A DNA stretch of 64,000 nt from Gordonia terrae. Lineage in GTDB: Bacteria; Actinomycetota; Actinomycetes; Mycobacteriales; Mycobacteriaceae. A program made the translations under genes and the position numbers. Numbering within the stretch: the first letter of the stretch is position 1; every line of letters starts with the position of its first letter. Of this stretch, positions 7,990 through 16,893 are shown one piece after another. The stretch covers positions 3,782,001 to 3,846,000 of the forward strand of contig NZ_CP016594.1 of NCBI RefSeq assembly GCF_001698225.1, given 5' to 3'. The notes beneath the pieces were generated by a model that saw only the letters and a program-made list of their open reading frames with translations, had not been told where the DNA came from and ran no database searches.

Positions 7990-9791
7990 CCCTTGGGCAC
8001 CTTGGCCGCGGCGACGTCGTCGGGATAGCCGTCGTAGTACTCGGTGTAGCCCTTCTCCTTGCCGAGCAGTACGTGGAGTCGGTCGGCCTCGGCGTCGGCG
8101 TATCCCTCCTTGCGGAGCTCGACCTTGCGGTTCTTGAAGGTCGAGGTCTGCTCGAAGTCGTCGACGATCCGCACGAACAGCGGCACCGCGTACGACGGCA
8201 ACGCGTCGTAGAGGTGACGGGCGAACTTGCTCGGATCGAGGTCGGCGCCCTCACGCAGCTTGATCGCGATCATCCCGGCGCGACCGTCGGTTCCCGGGAC
8301 CTCGACGCCGTACGCGACGGACTGGGCGACGGCCTCGTAGGAGTCGACCGCCCCCTCGACCTGGGTCGTGGCGACGTTCTCACCCTTCCAGCGGAAGGTG
8401 TCACCGAGCCGGTCGACGAAGGCGATGTGGGCGAAGCCCTGATCGCGGACGAGGTCACCGGAGTTGAAGTAGGAGTCGCCGTCCTTGAAGGCGTCGCGGA
8501 TGATCTTCTTCTCGGTCTCCTCGGAGTCGGTGTAACCGTCGACGGGCACCCGGTCGCTGATCTGGGCGAGCAGCAGGCCGGTGCCGCCCCGGCCGACCTT
8601 CACGAGCCGACCGTCGTCGCCGCGCTTGGGGTTCCCCTCCTCGTCGTACTCCACGATCTTGTACGGGAGCGGGCAGAAGCCGGCGGTCTTGTCGACGCTG
8701 AACGCGTTGACGAACGCGAGGTTGAGTTCGCTGGCCCCGTAGAACTCGACGACCCGGTCGACGCCGAACCGCTCGCGGAACTCGTCCCAGATGTCCGGGC
8801 GCATACCGTTGCCGACCACGGTGTGTACGGAATGCTGGCGATCGGTGGGCTTCTCGGGCTGCGCGAGAAGGTAGCGACACAATTCGCCGATGTAGCAGAA
8901 GGCCGTCGCACGGTTGAGGATCACGTCGTCCCAGAATTTCGACGCCGAGAACGACCGCCCGATGGCGATACACGCGCCGGAGGCGAGGACCGACGACAGT
9001 GAGACCGACAGCGCGTTGTTGTGGTAGAGCGGCAGCGGCACGTACATGGTGTCGCTGTGGCGCAACCGCACCGCGAGACCACCGATGCCGGACAGGCTCG
9101 CCAGCCACCGGTTGTGGCTCATCACGCTCGCCTTCGGCATTCCGGTTGTACCGGAGGTGAAGATGTAGAAGGCCTTGGTCGACGCGGGCAGCTGCTCGGT
9201 GACCTCCGGATCGGCCTCGGCGAGCCCCTCGGCGGCGGCGTCGAACTCGGCGAAGTCGTAGACGTGTTGCGGCAGAACCGATTCCGGAATCGAGTCGAAC
9301 GCCTCGGCGCACTCGGGATCGTGGATGAGGACCGAGGCCTCCAGCAGTCCGACGCTGTGCTCGAGCACCTCACCGCGCTGGTTGTAGTTCAGCATCCCGG
9401 CGATGGCACCGAGTTTGACGGTGGCGAGCATCAGCAGCAGGTCGGTCGTGCAGTTCTTGGACAGCAGCGCCACCACGTCGCCCGTGCCGACGCCGTCGGC
9501 CGAAAGCGCTGCGGCGTAACGGTTCACCCGGCGGTTGGCCTCACCGTAGGTGGTCGTGCGGCCTTCGAACCGGACGAAGGGGCGGTCGGGGTGCTCGGCC
9601 GCGAGCTTCTGGAAGACCGAACCGATGGTCCGCTTGGCCTCGGGTGGGCGACGGATGAGCCCCGGTGCGTGCTTGATCATCCCGGTCGCATGTGGCGCCA
9701 TCTTCACCACACCACGAAGAAGGTCGGGGATACCGACCGTCTTCTTCACGCTCTGCTGCCGACTGTCCTGCTGCTCGACCTCTGGGGACAT
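7986..9791 (-). CDS. fadD6: Long-chain fatty acyl-CoA synthetase, FadD6-like
   Basis: 601 residues. The ATG at 9791 is chosen because GGAGGG lies a few bases upstream and the protein then begins MSPEVEQQD; the open frame further upstream is not protein-like. ANL-superfamily motifs are present: FTSGTTGMPKAS (P-loop), YGASELNLAF, and DRLGDTFRWKGENVATTQ, which ends with the hinge region. The C-terminal GYTEYYDGYPDDVAA tail is typical of the FadD6 / very-long-chain group. It activates fatty acids to acyl-CoA. It is first in the run fadD6-folP2-gpgS, with four-base overlaps. Confidence 0.93.
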   Translation of the reverse strand: MSPEVEQQDSRQQSVKKTVGIPDLLRGVVKMAPHATGMIKHAPGLIRRPPEAKRTIGSVFQKLAAEHPDRPFVRFEGRTTTYGEANRRVNRYAAALSADGVGTGDVVALLSKNCTTDLLLMLATVKLGAIAGMLNYNQRGEVLEHSVGLLEASVLIHDPECAEAFDSIPESVLPQHVYDFAEFDAAAEGLAEADPEVTEQLPASTKAFYIFTSGTTGMPKASVMSHNRWLASLSGIGGLAVRLRHSDTMYVPLPLYHNNALSVSLSSVLASGACIAIGRSFSASKFWDDVILNRATAFCYIGELCRYLLAQPEKPTDRQHSVHTVVGNGMRPDIWDEFRERFGVDRVVEFYGASELNLAFVNAFSVDKTAGFCPLPYKIVEYDEEGNPKRGDDGRLVKVGRGGTGLLLAQISDRVPVDGYTDSEETEKKIIRDAFKDGDSYFNSGDLVRDQGFAHIAFVDRLGDTFRWKGENVATTQVEGAVDSYEAVAQSVAYGVEVPGTDGRAGMIAIKLREGADLDPSKFARHLYDALPSYAVPLFVRIVDDFEQTSTFKNRKVELRKEGYADAEADRLHVLLGKEKGYTEYYDGYPDDVAAAKVPKG

Positions 9792-9867
9792 CTGCCCTCC
9801 GCTCTCCCGCTGGCATATCAGGTGCCCCGCGCACCCACGCGCTACCCTACCGGCCGGTAGCAAGACC

Positions 9868-10404
9868 TCACCGTGCCGTCGCCAACTCCACCGCGTCGGA
9901 CACCGACCGCGAGATGAGCAGTCGGTCCAGCGATCGCCGGGCGACGAACCCGGTTGTCGACAACTCTCGCAGCCAGTCGAGCAACGGCGCGTAGAAATCG
10001 GAAGGATCGAGCAGGACGACCGGCTTGTCGTGCATCCCGAGATAGCCACCGGTCCAGGTCTCGAAGAGCTCCTCGAGCGTCCCGATCCCGCCCGGCAGGG
10101 TGATGAACCCGTCGGCGCGCTCGTCCATGAGCCGCTTGCGTTCGCGCATGGTCTCGGTGACGACGAGTTCCCCCGAACCGAGGTCGGCGACCTCGTGCTT
10201 CATCAGCGCGCGGGGGATGATGCCGATCGTGTGACCGCCCGCCTCGCGGGCGGCGTTGACCAGCGCGCCCATCATGGAGATGTTCCCGCCACCGGAGACG
10301 ACGACATGCCCCTGCTCGGCCAGGGTCCGCCCGACCTCGGCGGCGAGGTCGAGATAGGGCTGGTCGACGGGACCGGACGCGCAATAGACACAGACAGCAC
10401 TCAC
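9868..10404 (-). CDS. LOG-family protein (nucleotide 5'-monophosphate phosphoribohydrolase type)
   Basis: 178 residues from a GTG start (VSAVCVYCASG). It carries the LOG-family hallmarks GGGNISMMG for phosphate binding and PGGIGTLEELFE (PGGxGTxxE) with the catalytic Arg/Glu region MRERKRLMDERAD just before. Proteins of this family release free cytokinin-like bases from nucleoside 5'-monophosphates; the M. tuberculosis homologue is Rv1205. A second LOG-family gene lies directly upstream on the same strand, so there are two paralogues in tandem. It lies 76 bases before fadD6. Confidence 0.9.
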   Translation of the reverse strand: MSAVCVYCASGPVDQPYLDLAAEVGRTLAEQGHVVVSGGGNISMMGALVNAAREAGGHTIGIIPRALMKHEVADLGSGELVVTETMRERKRLMDERADGFITLPGGIGTLEELFETWTGGYLGMHDKPVVLLDPSDFYAPLLDWLRELSTTGFVARRSLDRLLISRSVSDAVELATAR

Positions 10405-10447
10405 CGGGCAATCGTGCCATCGCCGCCCGACCCGGTCATCTCGGCCC

Positions 10448-11227
10448 TCAGGGTGTGGCGGCCTCGATCGCGGCGACCACGTCATCGGGGTCGTCGACGA
10501 CGGTGAGCAGGTCCAGATCCTCGGGCGAGATCATCCCGCGCGCGGCGAGGACGTCGCGCATCCAGGCCAGGAGCCCGCCCCAGAAGTCGCTGCCCACCAG
10601 CACGATCGGGAATCGCACCACCTTCTTGGTCTGTACGAGGGTCAGCGCCTCGAAGAGCTCGTCGAGCGTGCCCATCCCGCCGGGGAGACAGACGAACGCC
10701 TGCGCGTATTTCACGAACATCGTCTTGCGGACGAAGAAGTACCGGAAGTTCATCCCGAGATCGACCCACGGGTTGAGGCCCTGCTCGAAGGGCAGCTCGA
10801 TGTTGAGGCCGATGGACTGGGCAGCCGCCTGGCGGGCGCCCTGATTGGCGGCCTCCATCGCTCCGGGCCCGCCGCCGGTGATGACCGCATACCCGGCCTC
10901 GCCGAGCGCACGTCCGACCCGCACCCCGAGCGCGTATTCGGGCGATTCCGGGGCGAGGCGGGCGGAGCCGAACACGGTGACGGCCTCGGCCACCTCGCTC
11001 ATGGCGTCGAACCCGGCCACGAACTCCGACTGGATGCGCAGCACGCGCCACGAGTCGCGCATGGTCCGCTCCGAGCGCCGCTCGGCGTCGCGCGGGTCGA
11101 CCCACTCGAGCAGCCGTCGATCGGTGGTCTTGCCCTGCTGATCCCGGCGGATGCGGATGGGCCCGACGTAGCAGGTGTCGGGATCGGTTCCGTCGGTGTC
11201 GGCGGCGGGATCGGGCGTGGTCGACAT
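10448..11227 (-). CDS. Second LOG-family protein (TIGR00730 type)
   Basis: 259 residues from the ATG at 11227 (MSTTPDPAAD). After a ~70-residue N-terminal extension (YVGPIRIRRDQQGKTTDRRL) come VTVFGSARL, TGGGPGAMEAANQGA for phosphate binding, and LPGGMGTLDELFEALT. The extension and the GGGPGAMEAA version of the motif place it in the longer TIGR00730 subgroup, distinct from the downstream 178-residue paralogue, so the pair is not a recent duplication. A hydrolytic function on nucleoside monophosphates is expected from family knowledge; the substrate is unknown. It follows dapE in the same orientation, 44 bases away. Confidence 0.9.
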   Translation of the reverse strand: MSTTPDPAADTDGTDPDTCYVGPIRIRRDQQGKTTDRRLLEWVDPRDAERRSERTMRDSWRVLRIQSEFVAGFDAMSEVAEAVTVFGSARLAPESPEYALGVRVGRALGEAGYAVITGGGPGAMEAANQGARQAAAQSIGLNIELPFEQGLNPWVDLGMNFRYFFVRKTMFVKYAQAFVCLPGGMGTLDELFEALTLVQTKKVVRFPIVLVGSDFWGGLLAWMRDVLAARGMISPEDLDLLTVVDDPDDVVAAIEAATP

Positions 11228-11271
11228 GGCGGTCACGCTAGCAGCGTGGCCGGGCCACCCGATCCGGCCAC

Positions 11272-12372
11272 TCAGGACAGGTAGTCGCGCAGCAGCTCGG
11301 TCACCGCGCGGATCTGCTCCACCGGGACCCGCTCGTCGACGCGGTGCGCGAGGTTGGGGTCGCCGGGACCCAGGTTCACAGCCGGGATGCCCAGCGCCGA
11401 GAACCGCGACACATCGGTCCACCCGTATTTCGCGCGGAAGCGGCCACCCGCGGCCTCGACGAGCGCCGCAGCGGCCGGGTGTGCCAGACCCGGCAGGGCG
11501 CCGGCGGCCGAATCGGTGACCGCCAGCTCGATGACACCGTCGGCCAGGTCGGCGGCGAACACCTCGCGCACGTGGTCGAGGGCCTGATCGATCGAGCGGT
11601 CGGGCGCGAAGCGGAAGTTCACGTCGACGTGTGCGGCGTCGGGGATCACGTTGCCCGCGACCCCGCCCCCGACGGCGACCGCGGACAGACCTTCGCGGTA
11701 CTCACAGCCGTCGATGTCGACCCGACGGGCCTCGTAGCCCGCCAGCGTGGTCAGGACATTGCCGAGCTTGTGGATGGCGTTGTCGCCCATCCACGATCGG
11801 GCCGAATGCGCCCGGATCCCCGACGTCGACAGCCTGACCCGGAGTGTTCCTTGGCATCCCGCCTCGATGAGCCCCGCGGTCGGTTCGCCCAGGATCGCCA
11901 CGTCGCCGGCCAGCCATTCGGGGAGTTCGCGTTCGATGTCGTTGAGGCCGTTGAACTCCGCCGCGATCTCCTCGCAGTCGTAGAAGATCAGCGTCAGGTC
12001 GGAGGCCGGCTCGGGCAGCGTTGCCGCCAGGTGGAGGAACACCGCGTCACCGGACTTCATGTCGACGGTGCCGCAGCCGTGCAGGACGTCACCTTCCTCC
12101 GGATGGGTCTCACGGCGATGCGGGAGGTTGCCGGCCACCGGCACGGTGTCGAGGTGACCGGCGAGGATGACTCGCCGGTCATGCCCCCGATCGGTACGGG
12201 CGAGAACGCGATTGCCGTGGCGGAGGATCTCGAAACCGGTTGTCTGCGCCCGCAGTGCGGCCTCGACCGCGTCGGCGATGGCCGATTCGTTGCGCGACTC
12301 GCTCTCGATGTCGACGAGCGCGGCGGTCAGGTCGACGGGATCGGCGGTCAGGTCGAGATCGGGAGTGCTCAC
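11272..12372 (-). CDS. dapE: Succinyl-diaminopimelate desuccinylase
   Basis: 366 residues of the M20 metallopeptidase family. AGHLDTVPV near residue 70 supplies the first metal His and the catalytic Asp; [12 protein letters not shown] supplies the bridging Asp; IFYDCEEI the catalytic Glu pair. [22 protein letters not shown] near the end provides the last metal His. The GTG start is used because no better in-frame start precedes the conserved core. It removes succinate from N-succinyl-LL-diaminopimelate in the lysine/peptidoglycan pathway; dapD and dapC for the two preceding steps lie within 3.2 kb. Four bases separate it from the upstream DM13 gene, so the two are probably cotranscribed. Confidence 0.95.
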   Translation of the reverse strand: MSTPDLDLTADPVDLTAALVDIESESRNESAIADAVEAALRAQTTGFEILRHGNRVLARTDRGHDRRVILAGHLDTVPVAGNLPHRRETHPEEGDVLHGCGTVDMKSGDAVFLHLAATLPEPASDLTLIFYDCEEIAAEFNGLNDIERELPEWLAGDVAILGEPTAGLIEAGCQGTLRVRLSTSGIRAHSARSWMGDNAIHKLGNVLTTLAGYEARRVDIDGCEYREGLSAVAVGGGVAGNVIPDAAHVDVNFRFAPDRSIDQALDHVREVFAADLADGVIELAVTDSAAGALPGLAHPAAAALVEAAGGRFRAKYGWTDVSRFSALGIPAVNLGPGDPNLAHRVDERVPVEQIRAVTELLRDYLS

Positions 12373-12376
12373 CCCT

Positions 12377-12952
12377 TCACCGTAGTGAGCCCATCTCGGC
12401 GGCGCCGAAGGAGACGCTGAACTTCACGCACCAGAGGAACACCGACGGATAGTCGCCCGGGTCGACGTCGGCGGGGATCTCGTAGAGCTGGTCGCCCTTG
12501 TTGCCCTTGATCATGCCGAGGTCGACGTGCGGGGCCCCGGCGGCCGTGCGCCAGCCGGCGAATCCCTCGACCACCTCCCCCTGTGACAGCCACACGTGGA
12601 CGTCCGGGCCGGTGGTGGTGTCCAGGTTCTCGATCGCCAACACGCGTGAACCGTCGGGTTGTTCGATGACCGAGACCGTTCCGGAGGTCGAATGCTCATG
12701 GCTGATCAGGCTTCCGCGCGAGACCACCACCGGTCCGGCGGGGGGCGCCTGGCCCGGCGCCGAGGTCGTCGGGGTGACCGCCACGGGGATCGCGTCGTCG
12801 ATCTCGGTGTCGACGAAGATCAGCCACGGCTGGAAGACGACGGCCCCGACCGCCAGCACCGCGACGAGCACGACGCCGAGGCCGCCGAGCACCCACGGCC
12901 AGCGACGACGTCGACGCCGGGGCGGTGCAGGTGGCTGCGGATGACCGGTCAT
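12377..12952 (-). CDS. Membrane-anchored DM13-domain protein
   Basis: 191 residues: a basic, Pro/Arg-rich cytoplasmic start ([11 protein letters not shown]), one transmembrane helix ([20 protein letters not shown]), a Pro/Thr-rich linker and an extracytoplasmic DM13 domain from about residue 75 ([20 protein letters not shown] ... [11 protein letters not shown] ... [19 protein letters not shown] ... [17 protein letters not shown]). The single conserved Cys of the FLWCVKFSV strand is characteristic of the domain, which has been proposed to carry out electron transfer. No function is proven. It lies immediately upstream of dapE. Confidence 0.87.
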   Translation of the reverse strand: MTGHPQPPAPPRRRRRRWPWVLGGLGVVLVAVLAVGAVVFQPWLIFVDTEIDDAIPVAVTPTTSAPGQAPPAGPVVVSRGSLISHEHSTSGTVSVIEQPDGSRVLAIENLDTTTGPDVHVWLSQGEVVEGFAGWRTAAGAPHVDLGMIKGNKGDQLYEIPADVDPGDYPSVFLWCVKFSVSFGAAEMGSLR

Positions 12953-13067
12953 GGTGGCGACCCTACGAGCGCCGCACGGCACGTGACCAGGACTTTGGGC
13001 CGAATGGATGACGGCAGAGCGGCGGCGGGGCACCGGTGGCGGCGCGGGACGACGGGCAGCGATCACC

Positions 13068-13073
13068 TAGACT
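13068..13073 (+). promoter_or_regulatory. -10 element of a probable leaderless dapD transcript
   Basis: TAGACT (TANNNT) ends eight bases before the dapD GTG. No ribosome-binding sequence separates them, so a leaderless or nearly leaderless mRNA is likely. The spacing is slightly longer than the ideal 6-7. Confidence 0.4.
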
Positions 13074-13081
13074 CACCTGTC

Positions 13082-14047
13082 GTGACATCTACTGGCGCAC
13101 ACGCAACTGGCATCGCGACCGTGACCGACGGGGGTTCGACTCCCGGCGTCGTCCTCGACGTCTGGTTCCCCGAACCCGAGCTCGACGGTGTCGAGACCGC
13201 CGAGACCGTGACCCTCGACGACGAGTCGACGCCGGCCCATCTCCGCGATCTGGTGGGCGTCGACGAGGCCCGCGGAGTGAAGACCATCGCGGTCCGCACC
13301 GGCATCGCCGACATCGCCGCCGCGCCCATCGACGCCTACGACGTCTACCTCCGGCTCCACCTGCTGTCACATCGCCTCATCACCCCGCACGGCGCCAACC
13401 TCGAGGGCATCTTCGGGATGCTCACCAATGTCGTCTGGACCAACCACGGCCCATGCGCGGTCGAGAACTTCGAGTCGGTCCGGGCGAAGCTGCGTGCGCG
13501 CGGACCGGTCACCGTCTACTCGATCGACAAGTTCCCGCGCATGGTCGACTACGTCGTGCCCGGCGGCGTGCGGATCGGCGACGCCGACCGCATCCGCCTC
13601 GGCGCGCACCTGGCGGCCGGCACCACCGTGATGCACGAGGGCTTCGTGAACTTCAACGCCGGCACCCTCGGGTCGTCGATGGTCGAGGGCCGGATCTCCG
13701 CGGGCGTCGTCGTCGGCGACGGCTCCGACATCGGCGGCGGCGCCTCGACGATGGGCACCCTGTCGGGCGGCGGCAAAGAGATCATCGCGCTGGGCAAGCG
13801 CTGTCTCCTGGGCGCGAACTCCGGCTGCGGCATCCCGCTTGGTGACGACTGCGTCATCGAGGCCGGCCTCTACGTGACCGCAGGCACCAAGGTCACCGGA
13901 CCCGACGGCACGCAGATCAAGGCGCGCGATCTGTCCGGCCAGTCCAACCTTCTGTTCCGTCGCAACAGCCTGACCGGGGCGGTCGAGGTCGTGCCGTGGA
14001 AGGGCGACGGCATCGCCCTCAACGAGGCGCTGCACAAGAACGACTGA
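13082..14047 (+). CDS. dapD: 2,3,4,5-tetrahydropyridine-2,6-dicarboxylate N-succinyltransferase
   Basis: 321 residues from GTG at 13082. The N-terminal ~150 residues are the actinobacterial DapD-specific domain ([30 protein letters not shown]); the centre carries the left-handed beta-helix hexapeptide repeats ([40 protein letters not shown]) and [13 protein letters not shown]. The enzyme succinylates tetrahydrodipicolinate with succinyl-CoA to commit it to meso-DAP. It is transcribed divergently from the DM13-dapE pair, with 129 bases between starts. Confidence 0.96.
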   Translation: MTSTGAHATGIATVTDGGSTPGVVLDVWFPEPELDGVETAETVTLDDESTPAHLRDLVGVDEARGVKTIAVRTGIADIAAAPIDAYDVYLRLHLLSHRLITPHGANLEGIFGMLTNVVWTNHGPCAVENFESVRAKLRARGPVTVYSIDKFPRMVDYVVPGGVRIGDADRIRLGAHLAAGTTVMHEGFVNFNAGTLGSSMVEGRISAGVVVGDGSDIGGGASTMGTLSGGGKEIIALGKRCLLGANSGCGIPLGDDCVIEAGLYVTAGTKVTGPDGTQIKARDLSGQSNLLFRRNSLTGAVEVVPWKGDGIALNEALHKND

Positions 14048-14096
14048 GTCCGGCCGACGCCACCGTCGCGCACTGGCCGGATCGGTGATCGCGACG

Positions 14097-14102
14097 TATG
14101 GT
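14097..14102 (+). promoter_or_regulatory. -10 element of a probable leaderless transcript (DUF3072 gene)
   Basis: TATGGT lies exactly six bases before the ATG at 14109 with no Shine-Dalgarno sequence, the canonical leaderless spacing. Confidence 0.5.
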
Positions 14103-14108
14103 GGGCTC

Positions 14109-14351
14109 ATGAGCACATCGAACAATCGTTCGACGAACGATTCCGACGACGTCCTCGGCGCAGGCGCCGGAAACACCACCGAAAAGGACCCGGACGACTG
14201 GGTGACCGGTGACGAGCCGATGACCGGCGCCCAGCGCAGCTATCTCGACACCCTCGCACGAGAAGCCGGCGAGACGCTCTCGGCCGACCTCACCAAGGCC
14301 GAGGCCTCCGAGGAGATCGACCGGTTACAGCAGAAGAGCGGCCGCGGCTGA
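14109..14351 (+). CDS. DUF3072 small protein
   Basis: 80 residues from the ATG at 14109. A low-complexity Ser/Asn/Asp-rich start is followed by the conserved DUF3072 block: DPDDWVTGDEPMTGAQRSYL, LDTLAREAGE, then LTKAEASEEIDRLQ. The block predicts two helices with a HeH/SAP-like look, which in some proteins binds nucleic acid. The function is unknown. It stands alone between dapD and the convergent dapC. Confidence 0.82.
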   Translation: MSTSNNRSTNDSDDVLGAGAGNTTEKDPDDWVTGDEPMTGAQRSYLDTLAREAGETLSADLTKAEASEEIDRLQQKSGRG

Positions 14352-14378
14352 TCCGGTCGGGACTGATCGGGTCGGGGC

Positions 14379-15521
14379 TCAGGCGGCCAGGCGGGCGACG
14401 GCCGCGCTGATCCGCTCATCGGTCGCGGTGAGCGCCATCCGAACGTGGCGTTCACCCGCCGGGCCGTAGAAATCGCCAGGGGCGCAAAGGATTCCACGCG
14501 TGGCGAGCCAGTCGACGGTCTCCCGGCACGGTTCGTCCCGGGTTGCCCAGAGGTACAGGCCCGCCTCGGAATGGTCGACCCGGAAGCCCGCACCCTCGAC
14601 CGCGGCCTTCAACAGTCGACGACGGGCTGCATAGCGTTCACGCTGCTCGTCGACATGCGCGTCGTCGCGCAGCGCGGCGGTCATCGCCCCCTGTATCGGG
14701 AACGGCACGATCAGTCCGGCATGCTTGCGGACCGCGAGCAGTTCGCCGATGAGATCGGGGTCGCCGGCGAAGAAGCCGGCACGGTACGACGCGAGGTTCG
14801 AGATCTTCGACAGCGAGTGGACGGCGAGCAGCCCGGTGTGGTCGCCGTCGCAGACCCGGGGGTCGAGGATCGACAGCGGCTCGCCCTGCCAGCTCAACCC
14901 GAGGTAGCACTCGTCGGACACGACGACGGTTCCCCGCTCGCGTGCCCACCCGACGACCTTGCGCAGATGGTCGAGACCCAGCACCTTGCCGGTCGGATTC
15001 GACGGCGAGTTGATGAACATCAGCGCCGGGTTCATCGGCCCCAGGGCGACTGTCGAGTCGGCGCGCACCGGCCGGGCACCCGCGAGCAGTGCGCTCACCT
15101 CGTAGGTCGGATACGCGACCTCGGGGATGACGACGTCGTCGCCGGGTCCGAGCCCGAGGGTCGACGCGAGTCCCGCGATGGCTTCTTTGGTCCCGATCAC
15201 CGGCAGGATGCCCGTCTCGTCGAGAGCGGTGACGCCATGCCGACGCGCCAGCGACTCCGCCGCGGCCCGGCGCAGTTCCGACGTCCCGATCGTCGTCGGG
15301 TACCCCGGGAACGTCGAGTTGTCGGCGAGCGCGTCACGGATGAGGGCGGGCACCGGGTCGACGGGCGTGCCGACCGAGAGGTCGACGATGCCGTCGGCGT
15401 GGGCCCCCGCCGTCGCCTTCGCGTCGGCGATCGTGTCCCAGGGAAAGTCGGGTAGGCGCCCGCTCACCCGGGTCGAGGTGACGCGTAGCGGAGCGGCCGC
15501 ACGGGATACAGGACTGCTCAT
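14379..15521 (-). CDS. dapC: Succinyldiaminopimelate transaminase
   Basis: 380 residues, class-I PLP aminotransferase. Visible motifs are LPDFPWDTI at the N-terminus, NSPSNPTGKVL, VSDECYLGLSW with the cofactor Asp, and SLSKISNLASYRAGF with the PLP-binding Lys; the substrate-carboxylate Arg lies in VRMALTA. It corresponds to mycobacterial dapC beside the ferredoxin gene (Rv1178c next to Rv1177). It makes N-succinyl-LL-2,6-diaminopimelate precursor by transamination with glutamate. The start lies ten bases after the fdxC stop, so the two genes are cotranscribed. Confidence 0.93.
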   Translation of the reverse strand: MSSPVSRAAAPLRVTSTRVSGRLPDFPWDTIADAKATAGAHADGIVDLSVGTPVDPVPALIRDALADNSTFPGYPTTIGTSELRRAAAESLARRHGVTALDETGILPVIGTKEAIAGLASTLGLGPGDDVVIPEVAYPTYEVSALLAGARPVRADSTVALGPMNPALMFINSPSNPTGKVLGLDHLRKVVGWARERGTVVVSDECYLGLSWQGEPLSILDPRVCDGDHTGLLAVHSLSKISNLASYRAGFFAGDPDLIGELLAVRKHAGLIVPFPIQGAMTAALRDDAHVDEQRERYAARRRLLKAAVEGAGFRVDHSEAGLYLWATRDEPCRETVDWLATRGILCAPGDFYGPAGERHVRMALTATDERISAAVARLAA

Positions 15522-15531
15522 GCCGAGCCGG

Positions 15532-15858
15532 TCAGTCCTCTTCGTTCATCGGCGGGAGTCCCTTGATGAACGCCGGATCGGCGTCGGTCTTGCCGACCTT
15601 GCTGGCGCCGCCGGGCGAGCCCAGGTCGTCGAAGAAGTCGGCGTTCGCGCTGACGTAGGGCTCCCACTCGTCCGGCACATCATCTTCGTAGAAGATCGCC
15701 TCGACCGGGCACACCGGTTCGCACGCACCGCAGTCGACGCACTCATCCGGCTGGATGTAGAGCATGCGTCCACCCTCGTAGATGCAGTCGACGGGGCATT
15801 CCTCCACGCAAGCCTTGTCCAACACGTCGACGCAAGGCTCCGCGATGATGTAGGTCAC
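15532..15858 (-). CDS. fdxC: Seven-iron ferredoxin (FdxC type)
   Basis: 108 residues. Two GTG codons in tandem could start the protein; the second (15858) is preferred because GGAG lies six bases upstream and homologues begin M-T-Y-x-I-A-E-P-C. Cysteines C-x7-C-x3-C-x3-C (CVDVLDKACVEECPVDC) and CVDCGACEPVCP form the 3Fe-4S and 4Fe-4S sites. The C-terminal half is an acidic extension typical of actinobacterial 7Fe ferredoxins (EWEPYVSANADFFDDLG). It is a low-potential electron carrier, possibly for P450s or the FMO/F420 enzymes encoded nearby. It lies upstream of dapC in the same orientation. Confidence 0.94.
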   Translation of the reverse strand: MTYIIAEPCVDVLDKACVEECPVDCIYEGGRMLYIQPDECVDCGACEPVCPVEAIFYEDDVPDEWEPYVSANADFFDDLGSPGGASKVGKTDADPAFIKGLPPMNEED

Positions 15859-16207
15859 CACTCACTCCTTCGCTAGGGAAGATCCGGGTCGGCGCGACGA
15901 GAAGTGCGGGTTCGGCGTCGAACAGCACTCCGGCGTCGGCGCCGGTGCGGCTCGAGGGCTGGTCGAACCGCACCCCACAGTATCCGCCCCGGTGGACGCT
16001 GCGACGAAATCGGCCCCCGCCCAGAACCGCGTGGATCGGCCTTCGAGTAACGAGGATCACACTTGGACCGCACGCGAGCGCCTCGGGTTTCGCTCAGCGT
16101 GCCGACAAACCTCGACGCCGCGACCATCCGCGGGCAGTGTCGGGCGCATGATCGTCGTCGACGAATCCGTCCTGAGGGGACACCGACCCGCGGGTGCGTG
16201 CGCCCGG
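15859..16207. other. Intergenic region between fdxC and the cysteine-dioxygenase leader
   Basis: This stretch must hold the fdxC promoter (minus) and the leader/cysteine dioxygenase promoter (plus). I see no clear -35/-10 pair. An open frame in register with the Cys-Cys-Cys leader begins at an ATG at 16148, so the leader could be up to 35 codons long. Confidence 0.4.
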
Positions 16208-16255
16208 GTGCCGCACCGACCCACCGCGCGGTCGATGTCGATGTGCTGTTGCTGA
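16208..16255 (+). CDS. Polycysteine leader peptide upstream of cysteine dioxygenase
   Basis: A short frame reads MPHRPTARSMSMCCC-stop, with three consecutive Cys codons (TGC TGT TGC) directly before TGA at 16253-16255. Possible starts are the GTG at 16208, ATGs at 16235 and 16241, and an upstream in-frame ATG at 16148. Short ORFs ending in consecutive cysteines act as cysteine-responsive attenuators ahead of cysteine-utilisation operons in mycobacteria. The gene starting 48 bases downstream degrades cysteine, which fits. A ribosome slowed at the Cys codons would cover or alter the pyrimidine-rich anti-Shine-Dalgarno sequence just after the stop. Its exact start is uncertain. Confidence 0.7.
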   Translation: MPHRPTARSMSMCCC

Positions 16256-16270
16256 ACCGATCGGCCTCAT

Positions 16271-16296
16271 CACCTCCTCATCGACCCACGCAAGGA
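16271..16296 (+). promoter_or_regulatory. Anti-Shine-Dalgarno / Shine-Dalgarno pair of the cysteine attenuator
   Basis: CACCTCCTC at 16271-16279 can pair through TCCT with the AGGA at 16293-16296, the ribosome-binding site of the cysteine dioxygenase ATG at 16303. The pyrimidine block begins 16 bases after the leader stop, within reach of a ribosome at the Cys codons. This suggests control by sequestering the downstream binding site. Pairing is short and has not been folded. Confidence 0.45.
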
Positions 16297-16302
16297 TTCG
16301 CC

Positions 16303-16893
16303 ATGACCTCCACCCTCGCCCGCACCGAATGGGCGTCTCGGTCCTCCGCTGCCCCGCGCACCATCAGCCACCTGCCGACGCGGCTCCGGCCCGCCGACCT
16401 CCTCCGTATCACCGATCAGGGCGTCGCCGACGTTCTCGACGGCCGGCACGACGCCGTGCTCCCGAAGGTCTGGGACGAGCGGCACCGCTGGTCGACGCGA
16501 CTGCACGCCGACGACGACGTCGACGTGTGGCTGATCAGCTGGACGCCGGGAGAGGCCACCGAACTCCACGACCACGCCGGCTCGCTCGGCGCGCTCACCG
16601 TGCTGTCGGGCAGCTTGCGCGAGTACCACTGGACGGGAGACGATCTCGCGGTGCGCATCCTCGACGCCGGCGACCAGGCCGCCTTCCCCCTCGGCTGGGT
16701 GCACGACGTCGTGCGGAACCCGGTCGTGGCCGCGCCGGAGCCGTCGACGAGTGAGCAGCCTGTCGCACTGGTGACCCCGACACTGAGCGTGCACGCCTAT
16801 TCCCCGCCGTTGACCGCCATGTCCTATTACGACATCTCCGAGGGCGGGTACCTGCGCCGCAACCGGACCGTCCTCACCGACGAACCCGAATGA
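16303..16893 (+). CDS. Cysteine dioxygenase family protein (cupin)
   Basis: 196 residues from the ATG preceded by AAGGATT. The cupin metal motif is ATELHDHAGSLGALTVLSGS (His-x-His with a downstream Glu position in the first cupin strand) near residue 87, and the third His lies in FPLGWVHDVVRNP. VHAYSPPLTAMSYYDI near the end is the conserved C-terminal strand of bacterial type-I cysteine dioxygenases, with the HxYSPPL substrate-side residues. The enzyme oxidises cysteine to cysteine sulfinate using Fe(II) and O2. It overlaps the rhodanese gene by four bases and is preceded by a polycysteine leader, which supports the cysteine substrate. Confidence 0.88.
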   Translation: MTSTLARTEWASRSSAAPRTISHLPTRLRPADLLRITDQGVADVLDGRHDAVLPKVWDERHRWSTRLHADDDVDVWLISWTPGEATELHDHAGSLGALTVLSGSLREYHWTGDDLAVRILDAGDQAAFPLGWVHDVVRNPVVAAPEPSTSEQPVALVTPTLSVHAYSPPLTAMSYYDISEGGYLRRNRTVLTDEPE

